Origin: Strongyloides papillosus
Taxonomy: Eukaryota; Nematoda; Chromadorea; Rhabditida; Strongyloididae
Direction: 5' to 3'
Assembly: GCA_005656395.1 (NCBI GenBank)
Contig: SRSI01000051.1
Location: 248,001 to 312,000 of the forward strand
DNA length: 64,000 nucleotides
The notes beneath the pieces are model-generated. The model was given only the letters and a program-made list of their open reading frames with translations. It was not told the DNA's origin and did not search any database. Each line of letters starts with the position of its first letter. Position 1 is the first letter of the stretch. Shown piece by piece: positions 36,101 through 46,840 of this stretch. The translations under genes were made by a program, and so were the position numbers.

Positions 36101-36963
36101 AAAATGGGTTAATAACATATAACAAAAAAATTGTTTTAAACAAAGAGTATGCCACTTATATTCTAAAAATGATTCACGAAACTAATCACTTAAATGCTGA
36201 AAGTATGTGTAGTTAATTCAATAGAGTATATTATGCAAAAAATAGAACGGTATTAGCTTTAAATATAGTACGAGATTGTAAAACGTGCTTCCATAATAAA
36301 GAAATAATAACTAATAGAAAAGTAATAGAAAAAGAAAAAGTTGATAAACCATTTGAATTAGGAAGTATGGATTATGGATATAGTGAATGTTATAAGCAAT
36401 ATTTTTTACTATTACGTGATGGATTTTCAAATTTTGCATATGCCACATGGGTAAAAAATTTTAGTTCTAAAGTAATCATACAATTCTTAGAATCAATATT
36501 TCAAAATTATGCTGTATATAAAAATATAAAATGTGATAATCAGACTGGGTTTAAATCAAATGAAATAAGAAAATATCTTGAGTCTAAAGGAGTTAATATA
36601 AAATTCAGTAATAGTTACGAAAAATGGAGTAACGGTAAAGCGGAACGAGCAATAAAGAGCATAAAAAACCATCTAAAAATATTTTATAAATTGAATAAGT
36701 CAAAAGGCATTGCTTTACAATTAGCAATAAGTAAAAGTAGAGACACGATTTACCATCATGAGAAATCACCAAGAGAGTTACATTTTAATACCAGTAATTT
36801 AAGTTCCATTAATACAATACGGGATCAAAATACATTGAACTCCATGAGATATATTTGGAGAAGAGGTAACTATAAAGTGAATGATGAGAAAAAAGATTGT
36901 GACATTATAGCACAAATTGGAAAAAAGACTTTTATTATAAAAGATAAAGAGAAATTTATATAA
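33142..36963 (+). CDS. Gag-Pol polyprotein of the young Ty3/gypsy element, interrupted by a stop at 36214
   Basis: One frame from the ATG inside the 5' LTR. Residues 1-310 gag-like (no CCHC knuckle). Protease active site LLDTGSDVNL with Asp at residue 345. RT with YRLCVDYKSLN (about 533) and FIDDLL (Asp 641-642). RNase H TDAS (Asp 794). Integrase zinc motif from HETNHLNAES to CKTCF. DDE core with Asp at codons 1077 and 1132 and Glu at 1168 (D-35-E). A TAA at 36214-36216 (codon 1025) falls inside the integrase zinc domain, and a second at 36961-36963; the same frame stays open beyond both and finally stops at 37084-37086 inside the 3' LTR. Each TAA is one substitution away from a sense codon. 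Gag-Pol makes the particle and enzymes for retrotransposition. As read, integrase is cut off from the rest unless stops are bypassed. I give the breaks only. Confidence 0.92.
33185..33199 (+). promoter_or_regulatory. Primer-binding-site-like sequence inside the coding frame
   Basis: TGGGGGCTCAACCGG directly follows the LTR border TAACA, where a tRNA 3' end (ending CCA) would anneal to prime minus-strand DNA synthesis. It lies within codons 15-19 of gag-pol, so the site is also coding. The tRNA was not identified. Confidence 0.6.
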
Positions 36964-37059
36964 ACTACCTTGGTAAATGTGGGAAAAGAGAAAATACCTG
37001 ATCATGAGAAAAAAGAATTAGCAAAAAAAGTTCAACCATTTCTGAGGACAGAAAATTTT

Positions 37060-37076
37060 TTTTCCAAGGAGGGAAA
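37060..37076 (+). promoter_or_regulatory. Polypurine tract of the young Ty3/gypsy element
   Basis: CCAAGGAGGGAAA immediately before the TGTTGC border of the 3' LTR; the expected plus-strand primer. It is also inside the extended gag-pol frame. Confidence 0.8.
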
Positions 37077-37235
37077 TGTTGCATAATATGCATATATAGT
37101 TATTCATATTTTAAATATATAAAATATTATATATATTGTAGTCTCTCTTCTTAACTAGCCTTTTAATAAATTATATTATTTATATTATTATTATGCCATC
37201 ATCAATAGATAAGCTAAGCTTGCTTTTAGCTAACA
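37077..37235 (+). repeat. 3' LTR of the young Ty3/gypsy element
   Basis: 159 bp, one difference from the 5' LTR by eye; followed by ATTTC target duplication. Confidence 0.95.
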
Positions 37236-37693
37236 ATTTCTAAGATTTTGAATAGCTGGTGCATCAGTAATAGTCCTTGTGGTGGTGGTAGGTAGTTCAA
37301 TGCACAAGGTGTATGCGGTTCCAATATTTAGAGCTGAAAATTGTTCAGTTCTTGAAGATCCTGGAATTTGAGGGTTGACAGGTGATTATCCTAGAGTTAT
37401 TAGAGTTTGGGGTAACTCAACAGCAAGTGCCTAGTTAGACACTATCTCAACAATTGAAGTTTTTGTTGTTTCAATAGTCAAATTGGAGAAATTTCTGATT
37501 CTTTGACTTTTAACTCTAGCTAAATTATTTCTCAGTCATTCTATCTCACCATGCCAAGTCAATTTCCACCATCAAATTAACATTTCTTTCGATTACTTCA
37601 AAATCTTTGACAACCAATGTAATCTTTTTTCCACTGGGTACCTCACTAGCACGAAATTCAAGTAATTTAATCATAGGATTCAACTTCCCAGTA

Positions 37694-37854
37694 TACTGAG
37701 AAAAAGTTTGCGGCTAGAAACCGCAAATCACTACAATGTTGTTGTAAAATCAGATACTTTTTATTTATAAGTAAAATATCCACACAAATATGAATTTAAA
37801 TAAGTAGAAATTTCTATCAACCGCAAAAATCCGCACAATATATTTTTCCCAGTG
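37694..37854. mobile_element. TA-flanked MITE, copy 2 (161 bp)
   Basis: The ends TACTGAGAAAAAGTTTGCGG and (inverted) CACTGGGAAAAATATATTGT are bordered by TA. Same family as 31209-31672. Inserted in the N-terminal part of the RPA1-like pseudogene: removing it and one TA restores the reading across the site, which fixes the exact borders. Confidence 0.75.
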
Positions 37855-37905
37855 TATTTACAAACAATGAATAAAGGTTGTCTGGCAAATTTGAGTATCT
37901 TATTA

Positions 37906-38299
37906 ACGTCTTATAATATTATGCACTAGTAAATCGTATACTTCGCTGAAATCTAACTAGCATACTGTTACGTTTAGATAATACCTATAGAATATTTTAT
38001 CAGTTACTAAATCTTCAGTACATCACCAAACATCTGGAAAATTAGCTAATTTATTTTGCAATACTTTAATAGTATTTTTGATACGATCTGAAATATAACT
38101 TGATATAACTTTATTCAGCAATTTTTATCTTATATTTATTGTTGAAATTTTTCTATAAAAATTTGGACCAGATTTCGGTGACTTTTTTCGCAGAGTAGTC
38201 ACGTATAAGTTGAATTATCAACACTAGATGAATTATTCTATATATTGAGAAAGATTTATTATCTATTAGACTAAACATTTTCTTTCACCTGGAAAAATA
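37906..38299. other. Spacer upstream of the RPA1-like pseudogene
   Basis: No gene or repeat recognised. Confidence 0.35.
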
Positions 38300-40700
38300 T
38301 TAGAAATACAGGCATACAGATTGTTAGGTACACATGTTTTCTATAGGTTACTTATTTTTATTGCATCATCTACTTTCTTTGAAATTTTTATTTCATAAAT
38401 TTCCATTTTTCTATTTTCTAATTGTTGAGAAAATGTATTTTTTCATTCATCTTTAAGAAACCACTTGTTACTTTTTAACCATTCGCAACCATTTATCACT
38501 TTTTTAGGTTCAGCTAATGTATTAAAATAGTCATAAGTAACATCTGGGTCAAGTTCGGATTTTTTCTTTTTGCTTTTAAACTTTCTACTATCTTTTAAAG
38601 TTGATGTTATTTTAAAGCAACTTCGTAACTAACTATTTTATTGTAGATCCACTACTACTTTTACGTTTTGTTAAAGATAAATTTTTTCGATTTCTAGTAT
38701 AAAGTTTATTTGGACAATCTTTAAAGTGTAAAACACGACAAAGGCAACTTAATATTAAATGTCCTAAATTACAATAAAAACACACAATATATAGTAAAAT
38801 TACATTAATTAAGCTTACTTATATTTAGTATTATTATTTTATAATTCTATATTAGATTTTTAACTCCTTTACTTGTATACAAGTTTCCAACCCCTAGAAT
38901 TACCCATATTAGTACATATAGAACAGATTAGATGAAAAAACAATTTCATCAAATACGGTATATACTACATTTCACCTTTTTTATATTTTGAATTTTCATT
39001 AAATTTAAATTGGCGTTAAGATTAATATATTGTCTTACTTTAGAATTCTTTAATTTTTTTTCTAAAACAATTAACATAGCATTTTTATATGTAACATTTT
39101 TTCTTTTTTACTAGATAAATTTAGCTAGATTTAGATTTTTTAAGTTTTTGTTTTGCATTCCTTAATTTCCCATAAGATATTATTAGTTAATTTCTCTTCT
39201 AATACTAAATCTACGAGGAATTAGTAGCATCTAAAACCGTAACTTTCGTACGTATTTCAAATTCTCTTGATATCTCATGTTCACTCATTAAAACACTTAT
39301 GGCTTTGAAGGAGTCTATTTTTAGCAACTTTCGAAAAACCATTAGATGTGTGGCTCCGTCTACATAATTTGAAAACTCGACTATATTCTTCCTTCTAATT
39401 CTTATAATAGTTAAGTTATCTTTGTAGTAAGTACTTCTCACCACAATTAGAATCTTTATATTTCTTTCACGCAACAAATAGTCTACAACTTGTGGAGAAA
39501 TTATAGCGAATGTAAATACAATCTCCACGACGTGGAATTTTTTTATATTGATAAACAACTTTATGAAGTCACTTACTATTGTGAACCAAAATTCGTATAC
39601 TAAATGTACTTGTGAATCACAATAAGTACTAATTTCTGTATATCATGTATTGTAGACGACAATAGACATACTGCTTCTGCTCTTTCTAAAGGTATAAAAA
39701 TTAGGCTTTAATTTTCTACAAAATTTTAATATTATTTAGGCAGAGTTAATTTTTTCTTTTCTTTCTTATTTAAAAAGCTGTTGTGTCATATATACTTAAC
39801 ACTGTCATTATCACAGTTAGACTTTAAATTGTTGACTAGTTCATTTGCTGTGAGAATAACTACGGTCACAAGACGTGGCTCAGCAACGATATTCGACGAT
39901 ATTGTAAAACTTATTTGTATTGAAGTGTTGATTTTCAAACGCAGCACTATCAATATGTAATTGAAGACCGATATTAAAACCTTTGTGACCTTCAGCATTA
40001 ACAAATTTTTTAAAAAGTGCTCCAGATAGTTCATAAACTATTGTTGGACTGTTTTATTGGTAAATAGCGTAGCTAAGAATTTCCTTAGTATTCTGGAAAA
40101 CAGTATTTTTTAATGTTGAAATCACATCGGATACTACTACTTTGCTATTAAAGATTTCAGAAATAGTATAATTACTATCAGTAATATATTGAAAAGCTAA
40201 GTCATGTAAATATCTTCATGATGCTGCAGTAGTACGGCGTACTTCAATTCTATCAGGAGAAGCATCTAAGAAAAGTTTAGATAATCTCATTAACATTATT
40301 AGATAGGAAACCTTGCAACTTTATTTCAAACATCTTCTTAGAGTACTCTTTCTTTGACATTCGTAAATTGTCAAATAGCAAAGTTAGGTAACTCGAAACA
40401 TAATTTTCAAAAGTTCGCCTTCTTTTACTGTCATTATTTCTCTTTTAAAAGTTTCACTAGCTTTATTTCTTTTGAATAATCAGCAAAATCTTGTGCGTTT
40501 GAAAAATTGTTTCAAGACTCTTAATTATTTAATTCGCTATTAATATTTTCTAAAATTTTACTGTAAATTGTAAAAAAAATGTTAATTACTATCTCTGATT
40601 TTTCAATTTTTTGTTTTTTGAACCTTCTTGAGCTTCCTATTGTTATGTGCTTTTTTGACTCTTTTTAGGATAGAATGTTACTACAAAATTTAATAAATTA
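38300..40700 (-). pseudogene. Decayed LTR-retroelement gag region
   Basis: Read on the minus strand: KMFEIKLQGFLSNNVNEI (about 40350), YLHDLAFQYITDSNYTISEI (about 40200), STLKNTVFQNTKEILSYAIY (about 40110), YELSGALFKKFVNAEGHKGF (about 40030) with FNIGLQLHIDSAAFENQHF, all parts of one capsid-like protein with stops and shifts between. Near 38790-38740 CFYCNLGHLILSC resembles a retroviral zinc knuckle (one residue shorter than CX2CX4HX4C). Then SELDPDVTYDYFNTLAEP (about 38560). The 115-codon frame at 39211-39558 lies in the same debris and has no clear domain. Gag of the same family occurs on the plus strand at 25.5-25.9 kb. Confidence 0.55.
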
Positions 40701-40864
40701 TAATTGTAAATTTCGTCAAGAGATTAATGAAGATTTTGTCGTATATAAACTAGTGGGTAAATAAAAAACGTGACAATATGGGTTAAAGAATAAAAAAACA
40801 TCATTTTAGTGCCTATTTATATTTTATTTTTTTTAGGAACTTAGTTTCTTACCATCCTGTTAGT

Positions 40865-41860
40865 TGAAGCTCTTAGTACATTTTAATTGCTCTCTCATAT
40901 TGGATCCACATTGGATCATGTACCTCATCATTCGGTGAAACGAGAAGATAACTTGGGTCTGTATCCAGTATGGTGTATGATCCAGAATTTCTTTAATGCT
41001 TCTCATCTACAATTCTTTCATAAGATACCATTATTTTCAGTCCTGGTTTCCGGTTATGCTAGGGAAACATGACTTTTGCTAAAGGATCATTCGTTGTGTT
41101 TCCATGGGTTGTGCAGCGATAAGTATATATAATCAAGTCATTTAGAAAGAATCTTTTATTATAGAGTAATAACAATTAACAATATACTGGGGAAATTATC
41201 ATAGAATTATAACAATATCTCTAATTCTTTAAGTTTCTTCATTTTTATATTTTCATGTGCTTACGGGGGCGTTAAGCGTCGCTTCTATCTGATCTTTCTT
41301 TCAGATATTCATAGTATGTTAGAAATTTTTTTCTTTTGTGTTACATACACATTTATATACGTATATATATATAAACTTCCTTTACGATACTTCGCATTTT
41401 TAATGTTGGTACTGAACTTGTCATATGGCGTTAGTTCATTTATATTCCGTAGACTGTTTAAAGCCTGTGCAATATTGTTAATAAGTAAAGGCCATTTCTT
41501 CCTTTCGGCCAACTTAATTTTATCTATTGTCTCCTTTCTACTACTATTATATCCAGCGATAGCAGCTCTAATAGCCATAAGCCTCAAGCCAGAATTTTTA
41601 GCAGACAATAAAACTACTGAGCTAGAACGAAAACTGGATCCATAATATATTACTCAATTTGTACGAAATCGTTAACAGTAACTTCAAATTTATAGTTGGT
41701 GATAGTGTAAGCATTGTCAATAAGTTAAAGAGACATACCAGGTCCTTCGAATGTGTAAAAGCATATGCGTTCTATCTCATCATAAACTTCAGGATGTGTA
41801 TCAACAAAACACTTGAATGCTATTGTACTTTCTTCTTTGTCAGAGTGTTTCTATCATAAC
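40865..41860 (-). pseudogene. Retroelement integrase C-terminal remnant
   Basis: The minus-strand frame 41608-41309 contains ERKKWPLLINNIAQALNSLR followed by NINELTPYDKF, the end of an integrase core (K.W...L...N.......TP...). Further down, about 41080-40870, KIMVSYERIVDEKH and YTILDTDPSYLLVSPNDEVH look like the post-core module that ends Ty3-type pol. Upstream (41860-41665) STIAFKCFVDTHPEVYDEIE ... EGPGMSL is coding-like but I cannot name it. Many stops. Likely the 3' end of an element different from the gag region that follows it. Confidence 0.5.
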
Positions 41861-43369
41861 TAAGGGTTCCTCCAATCTATTAAAATGAGCTAAAATTTCT
41901 CCCAAGCCTGGTGGTAGTGAATCTTAATCGTTTAGTTTTCTTTTTCCGTGTGAAGTTAAAGGTGAGTGTTTAGTTCTCGGTTTTTTTTAAAAGCAATTAC
42001 GTTTGCTTTTAATTTTGGTGATTTAGAATGATGAGATTGAGCAGTGTTCCAGTTGAACTCGTTTTTATCTTTAGTACGTCTAGTAACTTAGTTGGTGCCA
42101 TTCCAGTATTAATGAACGAAATTTGCGAGTAACGTTATCTACTTTCGTTAGTTAACTCCGGTTTTTTAAGTTTAATAGGAAATATTAAAAAATTATTAAA
42201 AAACGACGTCTTGTCAGGACTTAAAAGAAATGAAATAATGGAATAGTTTATTTTATTATCATACGTAAGTGTAAAATTAACAATATTTAGAATAATTAGA
42301 TATATAAACACATTTATACATTTAGATGGACTAACACTTAATCAATAACTTCTTTCTTTAGTAGTCTCACTGATAATCTTATAACAGATTCAGCTACAGT
42401 AAATTTCAGTAAATCAATGTGCTTATTTATATTCTTAGTATCTTTTTTAACTCGTAATTCGAAGTTTTAAATTCAACTAGCGTATCAACTAGAAAAAGTA
42501 TAAACGTGACTCGACAACGTTTCTGAGTTTTCAATATATCTATCAATTTTTCTCTCTGTGAATAACAAAAAATTATTAGCGTTAATTTCAACTTCTTAAA
42601 TATGTGCATATTTAATTTTTTAATTAATATTGCATTTTTAAATTATGTAGAGCTAGAATTTATATTTCGATAATGTAAGTATGCTTTTTTGATTTTCACT
42701 TTCTTTTAGTGTAAGAAGGATATCTAATTGATTATGGTAAATTTTTTATCATGTAGGAATTTATAACCACACCTAGTCTTTGCAAAATCATTTTCATCGT
42801 TCTCTTCCAAAACTTCTCTAGGTATTTCCATATAATTTGTGACATTATCAAATGCATCTTTAAATTTTAGAGCTATAAACAAATCGGGCTGAACTTTAGC
42901 ATTACTGTCATTAGACACACCGTATAAGAATTAGATACAAAAATTCTGCGAAATTAATTCATTAACACAATTTCTTAAGTTTAATAATTAACCAAAAGTT
43001 ATCTAGCGGATCTTTAGTTTTTAAAAAATGTATTGACACCGCTTCCATTTATTTTTCTGAGCAAAAAAAAAGTCAATTTTAAAAGTTCTTTTTTAGTTTG
43101 AAAAAATGAATTCGAAAGTATTTTTAAAATTTTTAGGGAATAATTTATTTTTCATTCAAATATGCTTTTCTTATATAAAAACTCATTTTTACAATATTTA
43201 ATTCTTTAAAGAGTTAAACAAAGAGGTGCCACCAACTTTAAAAAATCTAATTTTTTTTTAAATATGCTAAATTTAGTAAAAACATCATTAGCTATTATAT
43301 GCACTTATAAATATGCATATTAAGTAAATTAATTTCAATTAAAATTCAAAATTTTAATGCGTCCACTAT
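41861..43369. other. Unassigned stretch with small frames
   Basis: Includes a 64-codon minus-strand frame (42724-42918; VQPDLFIALKFKDAFDNVTN ... REVLEENDENDFAKTRCGYK) that looks like real protein but has no family I recognise. Probably retroelement debris by location. The rest is A+T-rich without signal. Confidence 0.3.
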
Positions 43370-43910
43370 TCTAAAGGAGATCCGCAAATCGGCTACATTT
43401 TCAAGATACGTATTGATATTTTCGAAATTAGAATTCTCAAACTTATCTTGAATTTCCTACAATATAGCTTCTTTTGCTGTTGTCTTTAGGCTTTTTTCTC
43501 TAAATGTAAATTAATTTTTTTAAGTGGTTTATATAAATGCATTTTATGTCTCGCATCTTCTACAAATTTGCGACAAAGTATCGTTGCAATTCAAACAGTT
43601 GCCTTCGTTGTTTACTAAAAGCATAAGTATTTGGCTTTTTTTTTGCTTCTGAACTATTAGCGTTTCTAATTGTTTTTCTAAATTTTAAAACTTTGCACAA
43701 TGGCTATTACAATATGTAGGAAATTGATTTTAAATAGTTGATATTTTGTTTTAACTTTTTGGCTATCTTGAATCAAATGAACTTAAAATATCTATATTTT
43801 CTACCTTTTCTCGCCTAAACTTTTTCTTTTCTTAAGTCTGAGTTTAACAGAACTTCTTAGATATGGCTACTTAGTTTAGACAACATTTTTAATGAAATTA
43901 TAGTTAAATT
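43370..43910 (-). pseudogene. Decayed repeated module with CxxC zinc-ribbon-like pairs
   Basis: Minus-strand traces: ENIDILSSFDSR (about 43800), FPTYCNSHCAKF (about 43720), LVNNEGNCLNCNDTLSQICR then RC (about 43600-43560), TTAKEAIL-stop-EIQDKFENSN (about 43470). The ENID..NS.DSR...YCDSHCAKV part recurs near 49290-49500 and its first half near 51.8 and 4.8 kb. Interrupted by several stops. Zinc pairs suggest a nucleic-acid-binding or gag-type protein; family unknown. Confidence 0.35.
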
Positions 43911-44339
43911 TTATTTATTATAGGTGTTTCTTCCTGAAGATTCAAAATACAAACAATAAAATATCATAATTACTCTATAAAGATACTTATTTACTTATAC
44001 AATAAAATCCTATGAGATCTTATGAGTTTAGAAATTAAGTTATCTCCTATAATTAGAAATTGTTAAATTTATCCATTTTAACAAAATAAAATAACAACTA
44101 TATAAAACTTTTTATTTCTAAAACTAAATTAACATCGATAAAAAGCATTCTTTTATAGTCGCAAAGTCATTAGAATTGTCATCGAAATTGTCATTCACAA
44201 CAGAAATAAATTAGAATAACTATAAATCTAATGTTTTGATGACATATCGTTGTTATGTTAAAATTTGTGTATGAAATATATTAAAATTGACACAATTTAT
44301 ATAATTTCCATTGTAATCAAATTTTATTTTGGTGACAGC

Positions 44340-46156
44340 CGCGTCGCCAACTCCTTCCTCCCTTGGAGATTGATAGTTAACATAATGGAAGATTCATATC
44401 TGATGCGAAATTTTCAATGTGGTGCAGGCCTTATTTTTTAACCTCTTATATTTCCCTCTTAGTGCGGGGACTGGAAATCCATCTGTTTTAAAAATTTTTT
44501 TTGACGACGTCATTGAATATTAAGATGTTGTGTTTGTTGGTTTCATCCACTATTTCGATGACTTCCATAAGGGCATGGTAGTATATGTTCGATCTTCCTC
44601 TGACTTTCGAGCAGTGTTAAAGTCCGTCTTTCACGTTTCTGACTACTTTTTTTTGCAGTGCTTCTTGACACGTGCTTTGTACGTCATATTTGGTTTCACT
44701 GATACAACGCGCCCTTGAATTTGGAAGTGCAGTTTTTTCCCTGTGCGCGGAAGTGTTTTCTTTGCTACACTGATACACCTCATTCGGATGATGTTGTTAT
44801 TTGGGAAAGGAGTTTCTTGTTTACGGAGAGCTGCAGTAGTTTCAACGTCTTCTTTCATGATTTCGTCAGGTAGTGAACTCCTCCAAATGGGTGGTCTTTC
44901 ATAAGTACTTTAGAATCTGTAATTACCAAATTAACTGCTGTGGTGCCATCTCTGGTAACTTTGTTGCGGTGGGATCTAAGAAGTTTTACAACTAGACATG
45001 TGCTTCCTAATTTGTAAGATTTGTATTTTTCAATGGCTTCTCTGTGTAGTGCTACATCTTCATACGATAAGCTACCATCATACAGAAAGTGGTTTATGTG
45101 GGGAGTATCGGAGCTTGTGAAGACGGTTTTGATACCAATTATCTAGATAACTGATGTAAAGCCAGTAGGGTTTCCGTTAGCAAGTAAGTGGAAAAAACTA
45201 CGGTTGAGTTCATGGTATTCTCTTTTGTTATTTGTATACATTGCGCTAATAGTAGAAAAAAAAGTTAAAAGGTATAAAAAGTTGAAAATTACAACTACTT
45301 GAGATGTATTTGATTTGTGACTATCACATCTTACAGAATATGGTGGATCATGGTGTGTGAAGATTTCCTCTAAACATTTTGCTATTGCGGTGTCCTTGAG
45401 ATATTGTATTGAAAATTCTATTGTGAACTTGGTGACAATATCTACAATTAATAAAATGTAATTGTTGTTGTTTTTTGTTTTTGCTAAAGGGCTTAGTGAA
45501 TCAAACGCCAAACACTCCCATGGATTATTGAATTCAATATATAATGAGTCATTCTTCCTGTATGATGATGTATTAACTCTTTGACATGGGCTGCAGAATT
45601 CAATGTATAATGACACTCGACTATTTAAATTCTATATAACTGATTTTTTGTTTAGGAAGTTTGTTGTTCTTTCTTTATCATAATGTCCATCATACGTGTA
45701 AGCTGCCATTAATAACTTATTTATGGTTTCTTCATTTTCAGATATTACTAGGATTAATTCATTATTCCTTTCTACACAGATTATGCCATCAGAATTTTTA
45801 ATGAGATGATATCCCTCGTACTTTTCGAAGTTTGAGAATGCTTGCTGTAATTCATGATCATTTTCTTGTAATGACTTAAGTGGTAGTGGCTTTAAAGCAT
45901 ACGGATCATTTTGTATAGGAGTAGAAGGGAGAGGGTGCTTTCGTGGCTTTCCTCTCTTGCGTTTTTCAGTGAGGTTACATTCAAGTTTGTTTTCAAAAAG
46001 ACGACTAAGCATATCTGCAAGTGCATTAGAATTTCTGTTTACGTATGATACTTGCTCTGGTAAACTGTAGATAGATTCTATTAAATCAATATATCGTTCT
46101 TGGCAATTTGTTTCAATTACACACAAAAACGACTTCTGACATTTTGGCATGTACAC
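44340..46156 (-). pseudogene. Ty3/gypsy-type pol remnant: RNase H end and integrase, with PPT and LTR start
   Basis: From 46156 downward: VSYVNRNSNALADMLSRLFE is the end of RNase H. AYTYDGHYDKERTTNFL and FCSPCQRVN are the integrase HHCC zinc motif. FDSLSPLAKTK...YILLIVDIVTKF and VRCDSHKSN (45530-45340) are core positions 1 and 2. HREAIEKYKSYKLGS (about 45030) and the last frame 44858-44643 form the post-core region. A stop/frame break lies near 45620 and further breaks follow. At the end the minus strand reads AAGGGAGGAAGGAG, a polypurine tract at about 44364-44378, then TTGGCGACGCGGCTGTCACC, which is probably the start of the 3' LTR. Its sister 5' part is not in view. Confidence 0.7.
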
Positions 46157-46378
46157 TGCAAAAATAACGTTTTTGCAATGTATTTTTTAAAACGTCTCTC
46201 CAAATGAAAATTTACAATAATTACCGAAATTTTTAATCATAAGAGAGCATGGTTAATAAGTAAATTTATTGAATAATAAGTATAATGTAACAATAATTAA
46301 CATTATTAATAATATGATAAAAATAAACTAGTTTTCAAGTAAAAAAATGTATTTTTCAAAAAGAAATGAGATATATTA

Positions 46379-46780
46379 TTGTATTTTTTCCTAATGAATA
46401 GTAACTTTTTCAACTTATCATCAATATCATCTATGGTAGATTCAGATGTTGCTCCCAAGGTTTGCCAAAAAACAACAATTTACATACTTAAAATGTTAAA
46501 TAAACTTTGTATCACGAGAAAATTGGTTCCTTCTTTTCTTTTACTTGATGAAGTATGTTCGTCACTAAAATTTGGAAAAAATGTTGATGAAAAGGAACTT
46601 ATAAATATTCTTCAAAACATAGTTTGGATTACTAAAATAAAAATAGAAGAAAATGATGTTTCTGCTTTGAAGTTAATCGCATCAAAATTGCTTAAAGTAA
46701 ATAAACATTCTGTTGGAGAATTTTTTAATGTTGAAAAGTACAATATCTTCTCCATAAGGAATAAAATTCTAATTGGCTGA
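46379..46780 (+). CDS. Unrecognised 133-residue frame
   Basis: A frame of 133 codons with balanced composition (KTTIYILKMLNKLCITRKLV, LLLDEVCSSLKFGKNVDEKE). It looks mostly alpha-helical, with no signal peptide and no membrane segment. I do not recognise the family. It lies between the retroelement remnant and a fold-back element (46841), so it may be a remnant exon of a host gene or of a mobile element. No splice sites or promoter were identified with confidence. Confidence 0.35.
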   Translation: MYFFLMNSNFFNLSSISSMVDSDVAPKVCQKTTIYILKMLNKLCITRKLVPSFLLLDEVCSSLKFGKNVDEKELINILQNIVWITKIKIEENDVSALKLIASKLLKVNKHSVGEFFNVEKYNIFSIRNKILIG

Positions 46781-46840
46781 CAACATTTTGGAGGATTAAA
46801 ATTTTTTTTATGTTTTTTCAATCAGAGGCTCTATATACCA

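Larger units (their letters stand above)
33026..37235 (+). mobile_element. Young Ty3/gypsy-type LTR retrotransposon, complete, 5-bp TSD
   Basis: Two 159-bp LTRs (33026-33184; 37077-37235) start TGTTGC and end TAACA; by eye they differ at a single base (C/T in the TTTATA-TATTATTATG stretch). The target duplication ATTTC is at 33021-33025 and 37236-37240. A TGGGGGCTCAACCGG primer-binding-like site follows the 5' LTR directly and a polypurine tract (AAGGAGGGAAA) abuts the 3' LTR. One long frame carries gag, protease, RT, RNase H and integrase in Ty3 order. No envelope. It sits in an RPA1-like pseudogene. Confidence 0.95.
32096..37905 (-). pseudogene. RPA1-like ssDNA-binding protein, copy 2, split by two transposons
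   Basis: On the minus strand, the N-terminal domain (about 37905-37560; NTGKLNPMIKLLEFRASEVP, LVVKDFEVIERNV) is interrupted by a MITE at 37694-37854. The reading resumes at 37380-37240 and breaks at the LTR element 33026-37235; across that insertion the frame joins exactly at the duplicated GAAAT. Then come DBD-type OB folds (SKIFSFYVTDENG about 32850; Gly/Phe pattern to 32560), the C-terminal zinc domain (IYYKTCLN-stop-GCFKT...SYYCSKC, about 32440-32360) and the RPA C-terminal tail (SADEIIARQGLFEDILGVAR) ending at TAA 32096-32098. Extra damage: several stops between 37550 and 37380, a frameshift in a nine-base A run near 32881-32889, and a TAA in the zinc domain. It was a homologue of the large RPA subunit; relation to copy 1 at 23.5 kb suggests a small family. 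Confidence 0.8.

Noticed and set aside
36367..36963. Separate integrase-like gene
   Set aside because: Same frame as the gag-pol ORF, separated only by one TAA at 36214; part of the same element.
41316..41645. Plus-strand 109-residue hydrophobic frame
   Set aside because: Antisense of the integrase remnant (KKWPLLINN... TPYDKF), which has family motifs.
43560..43640. Homeodomain-helix-like string KQRRQLFELQRYF on the minus strand
   Set aside because: It stops a few codons later and lacks any WFxNRR helix 3; another frame of the same DNA (CLNCNDTLSQICRRC) is better supported by similarity to the repeat copy at 49.4 kb.
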